From Ethanoligenens harbinense YUAN-3 (lineage in GTDB: Bacteria; Bacillota; Clostridia; Oscillospirales; Ethanoligenentaceae), in assembly GCF_000178115.2 (NCBI RefSeq), contig NC_014828.1:2369501-2433500 (forward strand): DNA of 64,000 nt, in the 5' to 3' direction. How positions within the stretch are numbered: position 1 is the first letter of the stretch; every line of letters starts with the position of its first letter. Below, one piece after another: positions 17,330 to 25,463 of this stretch. A model generated the notes under the pieces. That model did no database searches. It was not told where the DNA came from and saw only the letters and a list, made by a program, of their open reading frames with translations. The position numbers were made by a program, and so were the translations under genes.

Positions 17330-17465
17330 TCAGTCCTGTTGTCACCCTACCAGGTTCAAATGTGCGTCTACCTCTGGATTTGAGGGAGTAGAGAAGCGCG
17401 TCGGTCACTCTACCAGCAGTAGAGTCGCAGCGCTGAAGCGGGTTCCCGTCCATACCCACCGTGTA
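17330..17465 (-). promoter_or_regulatory. Structured RNA leader of the nitronate monooxygenase gene, unknown class
   Basis: About 135 bases upstream of the enzyme gene hold several stems: ACTCTAC/GTAGAGT (17407-17413 with 17419-17425), TTCAAAT/ATTTGAG (17355-17361 with 17378-17384), and TCTACC with GGAGTAGA around them. Two similar GGTAGRGTGAC blocks appear on the transcript strand. It does not match the TPP, FMN, lysine, glycine, fluoride or THF consensus as I know them. A cis-regulatory RNA is likely; its ligand is unknown. Confidence 0.45.
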
Positions 17466-17586
17466 AAACGCCCGATTGGATCAGCAACGCAAAGCATCCA
17501 TATAATTCATTATTTATCTATATGTGGAATGAAAGGCGCAAATCAACTGATCCCGGGAGCATCTTGCCGCGCCTGGAATATCCTTC

Positions 17587-18180
17587 CTACCTGTGCCGTA
17601 TTTTTAAATTCTGCCACAGCAACAGCATGGCCTGCCCGGGGATACCTAAAATAAACAGCAACCATAAATTTCTGGAGAGAAACGACATGTAGAGCGACAG
17701 TAACAGGCTCCACATCAAAACCGACAGAATCACACAATTCGTTACCCATCGGCGGTGGCCCCAAACAGAGTTTAAAACCAGCACGACAAGCGACGCGACC
17801 GGCACGGCATAAACGTAAAGAAGCCACGAATGCTGAAACGGCGTCTTAAAAATATTGTACCCTACAAACAGAAGAGTGGCGACCATGAACACAAAGCAAA
17901 CAGAAAGCAAGATGATAATCAGCCGATTACGCCGTTTCTGCTTGGATGAGCCTGCCGCCTTCCGCGGATGTTCGGATTCGAGAAGATAATCAACCGTGAC
18001 GCCAAACAGGACGGCCAGTTCTTTCAGAACCGATATGTCCGGAACGGATTCCGCGCGTTCCCATTTGGATACCGCTTTGTCGGTATAATGCAGTTTACCA
18101 GCCAACTCTGCCTGTGTAAGATTTGTCAGCTTTCGCAGTTCGACGATGTTTTTCGCAATTACAGGTTTCAAGTCTTCCAT
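17587..18180 (-). CDS. XRE-family regulator with C-terminal membrane domain
   Basis: A 197-residue protein. Residues 1-70 are a Cro/C1-type helix-turn-helix (LRKLTNLTQAELAGKLHYT, then VSKWERAESVPDISVLKELAVLFGV). After a basic linker come about four hydrophobic helices (LIIILLSVCFVFMVATLLF onward). Such membrane-tethered XRE proteins are common in Firmicutes and probably sense envelope state. It lies between the nitronate monooxygenase leader and the second phosphoesterase gene, all on the minus strand, but is separated from both by more than 100 bases. Confidence 0.85.
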   Translation of the reverse strand: MEDLKPVIAKNIVELRKLTNLTQAELAGKLHYTDKAVSKWERAESVPDISVLKELAVLFGVTVDYLLESEHPRKAAGSSKQKRRNRLIIILLSVCFVFMVATLLFVGYNIFKTPFQHSWLLYVYAVPVASLVVLVLNSVWGHRRWVTNCVILSVLMWSLLLSLYMSFLSRNLWLLFILGIPGQAMLLLWQNLKIRHR

Positions 18181-18583
18181 AGGATGTGATTCCTCGTGTT
18201 ATAAAATAGGCCCAGCGCCTGTAATGTTCGCTTTTTCTGGCATTTCTCTTCCAATCTCCCCCATTAATTATACCATGTCAATATGTTTTTTTCTACTTTA
18301 GTGTGTCTGTTCTTAAGAGAAAATATATATGATAAGCCGAGAATCCGTAAAGAGTCTTGTTTGATTCCATATCCCCTGCACCATCCGGTGACCAACCCTG
18401 CCAAAACCAAGGCAGGGCCATTTTCTGTGCTTCGCGGCGCCGACGCCACGCGGTTTGCCCCTTCGTCCCCAAACAAGCTAATCGCAGACGTATTCGTATT
18501 TGAAAACCTCTATGTCTACGGAAAGGAGCCCAAACATGCACATTATCAGCATTTCCATTATTTCAAATCACAATCCCGCACAA
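18181..18583. other. Non-coding spacer
   Basis: About 400 bases upstream of the XRE gene and downstream of the second phosphoesterase gene. A short stem CCTGCC/GGCAGG at about 18398-18417 with ATTTT after it could terminate plus-strand transcription. No frame has a credible ribosome binding site or recognisable product. Confidence 0.4.
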
Positions 18584-18628
18584 CAAAAATCCCCTGCAAG
18601 CAGCCGTTTTCGCCACCTGCAGAGGATT
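18584..18628 (-). terminator. Intrinsic terminator of phosphoesterase gene 2
   Basis: On the minus strand AATCCTCTGCA (18618-18628) pairs with TGCAGGGGATT (18588-18598) and is followed by five T residues. It lies about 20 bp beyond the stop codon. Confidence 0.85.
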
Positions 18629-18646
18629 CTTGATTAACAGATGATT

Positions 18647-21600
18647 TTACTTACACTTTGCAAATTTTCTCTTTGCAAGAAAGATAGCGGCACCAACAAA
18701 AGGTAAGGCTACCAGCAATACAAACGGATAATTCGCGGAGGGATTACCGCCCGTATAAGGATTCTGCACCGCTGTGGAATTGCTACCGGAAGAGCTCACG
18801 CTGGAGGAGTTGCCATTGGAAGAGTTTCCACCGGAAGAGCTGACGCCGGAAGAGTTGGCGCCGGAGGAGTTGCCATTGGAAGAGTTTCCACCGGAAGAGC
18901 TGACGCCGGAAGAGTTGCCGCTGGAAGAGTTGCCGCTGGAAGAGGAATTGACCATCGCAGCATAAGCCGCTTCCGCATTGGTCAGCGTGCTGTAATTGCT
19001 CACAGAAGCTTTCTGCGTATCCGTCAGTGCGTCATAAGCAGCCCGTGCCGCGTCAATGGTTGCTTTGCAATCTGCCGTATTCTGCACGGTGCCGATGCTG
19101 TCGATCAGGCGTTCCACCGCGTCCACCGCGTCTTCCACTGAAACAGAGAACGGCACATTGGCTGAACCTGCCGAAGTGGTGTTGAAACCGTCGCTGGCGG
19201 TCACAAAGTATTGCAGGCTGCCGCCAGCGGTCAGAAATGCATCGGGAATCGTGGCGCTCCAAGTGTTTCCGTCGACTGTCATATCCAGCGGCAGAAAATT
19301 TAAAGCGCTGTTTGTGCGATAGTACAGCACAACGGATTGCACATTTATATTGTCCGTCACCGTTGCAGAAATATAAGCGTCCGCACCGTAATGCACGCTG
19401 TCTACCGCCTGTGATTTCAACAGTTTTGTGGAAACCGCCACCTGTTCAGAAGCGGTGTCCAATGAGGTAAGTGCCGTGTTGGAAATGACCGGGGCAGTGG
19501 TATCCCCGTTATACTGTTCCGGGTCCACCACACCGGGGTCGCGCGGGGCGTTCTGCTGATAGACATCCATCACACTGCCGTTTGAAGGCACGCGCAGTTT
19601 TACAGCGCCGCTGGAAATATCTGCGGATTTGTAATAGTAAGTGGAAACGTCATTGCCGTTTTTGTCTTTTAGCAGCACGCCGTCGGCCGTGTTGCCGAAT
19701 CCGTTCTGGCCCTGCATGACATAGACGGGCACGCTGTCGGGCACTTGCAGGGCTTTGCGGATGTCGTCAAGAGAGGAGTTGTCATAAGCAGTGGAGTAAC
19801 CTTTGGCACGTTTATCCCATAAGACGGCGGCGGAATGTGCCGGAATGCTCACGCCGGCTGTCGTGGTGCCGTCGGTCGTTACGGTCAGTTTTTTCAGAGA
19901 AGTAGAGGTGGATGCGGAAGCCGTAGCGCTGCTGTCGTAATACAGATTGTATGCGCTGTTTAAGTCCACCGCTTTATCCGAACTGTTGTAAAGCTCTACG
20001 TATTCCAAAAGTTGGTTGCCTCCGCCGTCGGGATACAACCCAGAATGTGTCACATCGTTGGGATTGATGGCGCTGATAAAGACGGGCATCGTGGAGGAGC
20101 CGCTTCCGGTCTGCGCCGTGGGAGTGATTTCCGTGCCGTTGGCCCAAGATGAAACCGTCTGATATTGTTCGGCCACCTGCGCGTCCGAAATGGCCTCGCT
20201 GGTTAAGGTTGCCGTCGCAATATCGCCGCTAACGGGGTCGCTCGGCGTACCGCCCACCGGGCTCGGATTTCCGCCCACCTGCATTGGCACGTTGGAATTT
20301 TCATTCACAGTGCCTCCAATGGCGGCGCTTGTTTGCACCAGTTTCCCGTTCAGATACAGGCGCATGGCCGAACCGTCGTAGGTCAGGGAAGCGTCATAAT
20401 ACACGCCGGATTTCAGCGCGGGGCCATAGACGTATTTGTAGCCGCCGCCGATATAGGCCATGCCGTACAAGTTGCCGGCGGAATTGACACCGATCAGGCT
20501 GCCGGCACTTTCCAGATTGTCAAACAAAGACATGCTCTGCACATGGTTCAGTTTAAAGACAATGTCCATGGTGAACTGGTTGGCAATCTGGGCAAGCTGG
20601 GTATCACTCAGGCTGTAATTTTCCGCTCCGTACTGGCCGTTCAGCGCCAGCACTTTGCGTCCGACGGTGCTGTCCGTAACAATGGACGCATTTCCATATG
20701 CTTTTGCCTGCACGCCGTTGGAAGAGGTGTCGTTGCCCTTCCCGTCGTTATAGTCGATTTTCAGCACGGTGGGATCTACCGTAGCGGGCGTAGTGGCGGG
20801 CGTAGTAAATGTGCCGGTAATACTGGAGGAAGTCATCCCGTAGGAATCGACGGCGGTAATTTTCGCCGTATAGGTGTGGCTGGCTGTCAGCCCCGTAAGG
20901 GTATAGGTGCGTGTTTTGGCCATGTGGGCAAAGTCCAGATAATAGTCGGACGGCATGGTCACATCGGCGGCAACTTTTTGCGTAGCATTGTCGATGGCCT
21001 GGATGTGGTAGGAGTAGACGAAGTCGTCGTCTGTTGCCGCAGGATAGCTGACGGTGGCGAAATTGGTGCCCATGGTCGTTGCCGTGACCTTGTCGCTGGC
21101 GGCGAAGGAGGGCGCTTCGTCGTTATTTTTTCGGTCGGATGTATAGGTGTATTGGCTTTTGTCACCATACGGTGCGCTGATGACCCAGTCGTTTTTAATC
21201 TTTTCGTTGTTTTGAAAATCGCGGCGCTCAATATCGACGTTGTTGGCGCCCACATCCATATAGAGGCCGTTGGCAAAGTCGTAATCATGCGGGATGGCGG
21301 TAACATCTGGCATAGCGGCATAATACAGCACGCCGGTGCCCACGCTGGTGTAATCTTTCTGGTAGATGCTGCGTTCGTCCGCCAGCGGGCAGTGCGTGTG
21401 CCCGGCAAACTGGATGACCTGCGGATAATTTTTCAACACGCTGTCCAGCGCATCGGTGCACGGCTCGCTGCTCAACAAAGTTCCGTTCACCGGCTGGTGG
21501 AAATAGACGAAGATCGGCTTGGTCGGGTCGTCCTTCACGGCGGCGTCCAACTGTTCCTTGAGCCAGGTGGTGGAAGTGGATGAGAAATCCCCTGCATAGT

Positions 21601-23008
21601 CACCGCCCTCGGTGCTCAGGCCGATGAAGTGATAGCCGTTGACAACGATGGTGTTATCGACAGAATCGGAGCCGTTGTTCACGGTGGTGGTTGTAAAAGC
21701 GGCGTTATGGTTCATGCAGGTCAAAAAGTTGGTTCGTTCCTCATCCGGAGTACCAGCGCCGCTCCAGGTAAGATAATAGTCGTGGTTGCCCATGATTGCC
21801 AGAATTTTCGGCGCGGTGGTTTTGTCGGGAAACACCTCGCCGAAAATCTGGGCCAGCACCTGATAGCCACCCGGCTGCGCTTGGTCGGCAATATCGCCGT
21901 CCAGCACCAAAAGCTGGATGCCCTGCTGTTTAAAATAGGTCAGCGCATTACGCAGATGTGTTTCGCGTTCGGCGTCACCCACGCTGTCGCCGCCAATAGT
22001 GTTGGCGTCCACGGCAAGATGCAGGTCGCTTAAGATACCCACTTTCACATCACCCTGCACGGTGATGCTGGCTCCGTCCGAGCTGCCGGAACCGGAACTG
22101 CTCGAGCCGCTCGAGCTGGAACTTCCGGAACTGCTTGAGCCGCTCGAACCGGAACTTCCGGAACTGCTTGAGCCGGAACTACCGGAACTGCTTGAGCCGC
22201 TCGAACCGGAAGAACTGCCGTTTGAGCTGCAAGTGCTTGCAAACGCTTTATAACTTTGTAAAACCTGATCGGCGGTCATGGTGCTTCCCGTCAGGTTGGC
22301 ATAGGCGATTTTTCCACTAAACGGGTAGATGATCGTGCCGTCCGGGTTGGGATTGCCGCCAAGGCACATCGCCACAACCGTGCTGTATGTCACGGAGCCG
22401 TCGACAGGGGTGCTGGCCGCCAGACTACCGTTCATGTAAACGTTCAGGTTGCTGCCGTCAAACGTGACGGTTTCATAATAATATTGGTTGGCCTGGATCT
22501 CCACACCGGCGCTCTGATAGCCGCTGCTTGTGTGTGCGTAGCCCCGGCTGGCCCAGGTACCGCTACTGCTTTTACCATATTCAATACCCATTCCGCCGGA
22601 CTGCATGTTTTCAAAGATCCCCTGGGTGGTGGAATCCACCTTGTCCATGCTGAACATCACTTCCATGGTGAAATGGGGAGCAATAGCGGCCCGCTGCGCA
22701 TCGCTGAACGCATAGTTTAAATAACTGCTGCCGTCAAAGGCGATGACGTTATGGCCCAGTGCACTATCCATTTCCACCGTCGGCTCTCCGCCGGCCGTCA
22801 CTTCGGTCGTATAGGTGGACTGATCGTCCCAGTTGCCGGAGGAAGGGTCGATTTTCAACACGCTGCCCGTCGGCGAGGACGTACCCGTAGATGAAGTGCC
22901 TACCGCCTGCACAGACAGCGCGAACATTGAGCCCAGCAGGGTGCAACTGAGCGCAACCGCCAACAGGCGTCTTTGAAGAGTGCACGGTGAGAATATGCTT
23001 TTTTTCAT
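18647..23008 (-). CDS. Wall-anchored calcineurin-like phosphoesterase with LamG and lamin-tail domains (copy 2)
   Basis: A 1,453-residue surface protein. In order: signal peptide (1-36); LamG-like domain (about 50-258); Ser/Gly linker (261-312); metallophosphoesterase (318-600) with SDLH (327-330), GDIAD, GNHD (407-410), FHQP and GHTH (536-539); fibronectin-III-like domain (about 630-745); second LamG-like domain (747-955); lamin-tail domain (about 965-1165); Ig-like domain (about 1170-1285); a helical AAYDALTDTQKA segment; a Ser/Asn/Gly linker; and the sorting signal NPYTG (1416-1420), hydrophobic helix and KRKFAKCK. It shares domains with copy 1 but in a different order. The YibE/F gene is 24 bp upstream. 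Substrate unknown. Confidence 0.88.
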   Translation of the reverse strand: MKKSIFSPCTLQRRLLAVALSCTLLGSMFALSVQAVGTSSTGTSSPTGSVLKIDPSSGNWDDQSTYTTEVTAGGEPTVEMDSALGHNVIAFDGSSYLNYAFSDAQRAAIAPHFTMEVMFSMDKVDSTTQGIFENMQSGGMGIEYGKSSSGTWASRGYAHTSSGYQSAGVEIQANQYYYETVTFDGSNLNVYMNGSLAASTPVDGSVTYSTVVAMCLGGNPNPDGTIIYPFSGKIAYANLTGSTMTADQVLQSYKAFASTCSSNGSSSGSSGSSSSGSSGSSSSGSSGSSGSSSSGSSSSSGSSSSGSGSSDGASITVQGDVKVGILSDLHLAVDANTIGGDSVGDAERETHLRNALTYFKQQGIQLLVLDGDIADQAQPGGYQVLAQIFGEVFPDKTTAPKILAIMGNHDYYLTWSGAGTPDEERTNFLTCMNHNAAFTTTTVNNGSDSVDNTIVVNGYHFIGLSTEGGDYAGDFSSTSTTWLKEQLDAAVKDDPTKPIFVYFHQPVNGTLLSSEPCTDALDSVLKNYPQVIQFAGHTHCPLADERSIYQKDYTSVGTGVLYYAAMPDVTAIPHDYDFANGLYMDVGANNVDIERRDFQNNEKIKNDWVISAPYGDKSQYTYTSDRKNNDEAPSFAASDKVTATTMGTNFATVSYPAATDDDFVYSYHIQAIDNATQKVAADVTMPSDYYLDFAHMAKTRTYTLTGLTASHTYTAKITAVDSYGMTSSSITGTFTTPATTPATVDPTVLKIDYNDGKGNDTSSNGVQAKAYGNASIVTDSTVGRKVLALNGQYGAENYSLSDTQLAQIANQFTMDIVFKLNHVQSMSLFDNLESAGSLIGVNSAGNLYGMAYIGGGYKYVYGPALKSGVYYDASLTYDGSAMRLYLNGKLVQTSAAIGGTVNENSNVPMQVGGNPSPVGGTPSDPVSGDIATATLTSEAISDAQVAEQYQTVSSWANGTEITPTAQTGSGSSTMPVFISAINPNDVTHSGLYPDGGGNQLLEYVELYNSSDKAVDLNSAYNLYYDSSATASASTSTSLKKLTVTTDGTTTAGVSIPAHSAAVLWDKRAKGYSTAYDNSSLDDIRKALQVPDSVPVYVMQGQNGFGNTADGVLLKDKNGNDVSTYYYKSADISSGAVKLRVPSNGSVMDVYQQNAPRDPGVVDPEQYNGDTTAPVISNTALTSLDTASEQVAVSTKLLKSQAVDSVHYGADAYISATVTDNINVQSVVLYYRTNSALNFLPLDMTVDGNTWSATIPDAFLTAGGSLQYFVTASDGFNTTSAGSANVPFSVSVEDAVDAVERLIDSIGTVQNTADCKATIDAARAAYDALTDTQKASVSNYSTLTNAEAAYAAMVNSSSSGNSSSGNSSGVSSSGGNSSNGNSSGANSSGVSSSGGNSSNGNSSSVSSSGSNSTAVQNPYTGGNPSANYPFVLLVALPFVGAAIFLAKRKFAKCK

Positions 23009-23032
23009 GTACTTCCTTCTCCTTTTACCAAA

Positions 23033-24283
23033 TCATGTGGATCTATGGGAAAGCCCGGCGTGCTTTTTCAGAGCGGGGGCATTGTTTTCGGCAGAAAGCG
23101 CCCCTTCTTGTCTTCTTTCGGGCGGGGTTTCCGGCACATGGAGAAGCAGTAGCCGGGAAGCGGCGAACGCCATCAGCGGAATCATGCAGATAATGGCGAT
23201 GCTGCCGGAAAGGCTTTCAATCAGTTCGATGGCGACCCAGGGCGCGTTGAGCATTTCATTGTACGGCACGCCGTTGGAATAGATGAGAAGCAGTTCCATC
23301 ATGCTGGAGCCGGCAAACGCCAAAATCAGCGTGTTGGCCATGCTGCCCACCATGTCGCGCCCAATATTCATGCCGGAGCGAAACAGGCCGGATGCAGAGA
23401 TCGACGGGTTGGTTTCCCGCAGTTCGTTCATGGCGGAGGCCATAGACATGGCCACATCGATCACGGCTCCAAGTGCCGCAATAATTATGCCGCCAAACAG
23501 CACGCCTCCGATATTCGCTTTAGAAAGCCCCGCCAGTTGCACCATTGTTTCCGCTTCGCTGGTGTTAAACCCGTTGACATGCGCCAGCGCCCCGCTGGCC
23601 AGGGCGACCACCGCCGCTGCTCCCACACCGGCGAGCGTTCCGCAGATGGCTGCCAGCGCCTTTTGGGAAAACCCGGCAAGCAGCAGCAGATTGGTAACGG
23701 TGATGTAAACGGAAATGAGGATAGCAACCAGCATCGGCTGCCATCCCTGCAAAATCAACGGCAGATAGATAAAAACAATGCACACAAAGCTGAGAAGCAA
23801 ACCCGCCGCGGAGCGCAGGCCGCGTTTTCCACCTACCGCCCACAGCGCCGCAAAAAACAAAAAAACCAGAAAATAGATATACGGCGCGCGATAATAAGAA
23901 TATATGGACACCTCATGTTTGCCGTTCCCCGGCTCAGTCACGCGTGCAATAAAGCTTTGCCCCTTGCTTAACAAAATGTTCCCATAGTTCGTCAGATAAT
24001 TGGTCACGGTAAACACTTCGGTTTGCAGCGATCCACTGTCCAGCCGCACCTGCAAAGACTGCACACCGTTCCGGAATCCCGTATGTTTGTCCTCTTTTAG
24101 TGATTGCGAAAGCACTTGCAACACGGTCGCGTGCTCATATGTAACGGACTGTGTACCGGACTGGCTCAGGCCTGCGTTGGTGTTTTTCCAGTTGGCGATA
24201 AACAAAAAAATGATCAGCACACCGGCTAGAGCAGCAGAGAAGAAAATTCTCCATAAAATTGGTTTTTTCAGTCGTTTATCCAT
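23033..24283 (-). CDS. YibE/F-family membrane protein (copy 2)
   Basis: A 416-residue paralogue of the protein at 8947-10155. The start is ATG 24283, preceded by GGAAAGGAAG; an ATG 24 bases upstream lacks a site. It has one N-terminal helix (FFSAALAGVLIIFLFIA), an extracytoplasmic segment, then about seven helices with GAVIDVAMSMASAMNEL and GRDMVGSMANTLILAF, matching copy 1 in the conserved core. It pairs with the downstream wall-anchored phosphoesterase. The function of the family is unknown; repetition of the pairing implies a shared process, perhaps export, metal supply or sensing for the enzyme. Confidence 0.88.
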   Translation of the reverse strand: MDKRLKKPILWRIFFSAALAGVLIIFLFIANWKNTNAGLSQSGTQSVTYEHATVLQVLSQSLKEDKHTGFRNGVQSLQVRLDSGSLQTEVFTVTNYLTNYGNILLSKGQSFIARVTEPGNGKHEVSIYSYYRAPYIYFLVFLFFAALWAVGGKRGLRSAAGLLLSFVCIVFIYLPLILQGWQPMLVAILISVYITVTNLLLLAGFSQKALAAICGTLAGVGAAAVVALASGALAHVNGFNTSEAETMVQLAGLSKANIGGVLFGGIIIAALGAVIDVAMSMASAMNELRETNPSISASGLFRSGMNIGRDMVGSMANTLILAFAGSSMMELLLIYSNGVPYNEMLNAPWVAIELIESLSGSIAIICMIPLMAFAASRLLLLHVPETPPERRQEGALSAENNAPALKKHAGLSHRST

Positions 24284-24616
24284 CGTAACTTCCTTTCCGC
24301 ATTGCAAACAGTCTTATTATAATAAAAAGGAAAAAGAGTTGTGTATCGTATATATATATAAGCGGTAAAATTTAGGTATCACTTGTCTAAACTTTCTGTA
24401 AAAAATCAACAACGTAAGGCATTTCAAGAATCATTGACAAAAGCAGATTTCACCATTTAGCACTTGACGGCGAAATTTGATCTATCAGAGCAGTCGGCCT
24501 CTAAATGTTTCACGCTCATACAACAAAAACACCCCAAAAGGTAACCGCTTTATTAAACCGGTGAACACGGATCGGGATTCATGCTGAATTCCCACGTGTA
24601 TGGTTAAAGCCTATTG

Positions 24617-24900
24617 TTACAAACAAGCCGAAAATGAATTGAATATCCCTACTGTGACGAAAGCACTTGTTTGAGAAGGCGACAGGTCGCTGATCTGCGT
24701 TGTCAATTGGGCCTTTTGGTTTTCCAAGTCCGTATCTTGGTTTTAAATTCCGGCTGCATATAGCCCCCTGTAATTGCATTGACTGTATTTTGAATTTTGC
24801 GGCTCACATCTGCCAATTCGGCTTGAACGGCAGTCATATTCCGACTTTGTTCTTTTGCCTTTTTAACCCGGAAATCATGAAGCATATTGAGCAGTCAAGG
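24617..24900 (-). pseudogene. Remnant of a large serine recombinase (C-terminal part)
   Basis: On the minus strand the frame KAKEQSRNMTAVQAEL...VNAITGGYMQPEFKTK resembles the coiled-coil tail of large serine recombinases (the ...NIVNAI..G...P.. pattern). After a frameshift near 24730 the expected continuation LENQKAQLTTQISDL follows in another frame. No catalytic resolvase domain is present. It is a trace of a lost integrative element. The surrounding 24308-24616 and 24901-25176 show no genes. Confidence 0.55.
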
Positions 24901-25176
24901 CAAGAATTTTTATTGAACAGTCTCTTGGGAAATCATTAAACCGCTCGGAAACCGAAAAATAAAATATTCTCTTTTCTTTCCGCAATCGTTTATATGCCAT
25001 GCCATCCTATACGTTGCGTGCAAAACAGCCATCTTTATGAACCGCACCAAGATCGCAATAGTCAAAATCGCTGTCCTCGATCATTTACTGAAACCAGAAA
25101 CATCAGGATGTTTTCACCGATTTTGCACGGTCGATGTATTCTTTGACTACGGCAAAAACGTTTCCTTCCAAACAAC

Positions 25177-25218
25177 AAATGCGTGAACCCGACGGCAGAT
25201 ACGGGTTCACGCATTTTA
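25177..25218 (+). terminator. Strong intrinsic terminator
   Basis: AAATGCGTGAACCC (25177-25190) pairs perfectly with GGGTTCACGCATTT (25203-25216) and a short T run follows. The stem is symmetric enough to act in either direction. It isolates the recombinase debris from tex; no intact gene ends there now. Confidence 0.8.
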
Positions 25219-25401
25219 AAAGCTTCAATATAATCATATCATTTTATTGATCTGTTTTGCTACTGTCAAATGTCCCGCCTATCCGGCCCGCGCCATGCGG
25301 GCGTCTTTTCCATGCCGCTCAAGGACAAAGGCCATGGTGCTTGCACCCTTTGCCGATGTCGCCCTTTCCTGTTCCGCCCTGTTTTTTTGCACTCTTTTGT
25401 T

Positions 25402-25430
25402 TTTACAGTGCCGCGGCTTTGTGCTAAGAT
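25402..25430 (+). promoter_or_regulatory. Promoter of tex
   Basis: TTTACA (25402-25407), 17-bp spacer, TAAGAT (25425-25430), ending 33 bp before the tex ATG. Confidence 0.65.
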
Positions 25431-25463
25431 AGAGGAACATCAAAAACGGACGAAGGAGCACAG

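Noticed and set aside
17340-17400. tRNA or TPP riboswitch suggested by GGTTCAAAT and CCTACC motifs
   Set aside because: No acceptor or anticodon stems fit a tRNA, and the TPP core (CTGAGA...ACCTGATCTGG) is absent.
20333-21583. 416-codon plus-strand open frame within the second phosphoesterase gene
   Set aside because: It lies opposite the phosphoesterase domain with all catalytic motifs intact and resembles no protein.
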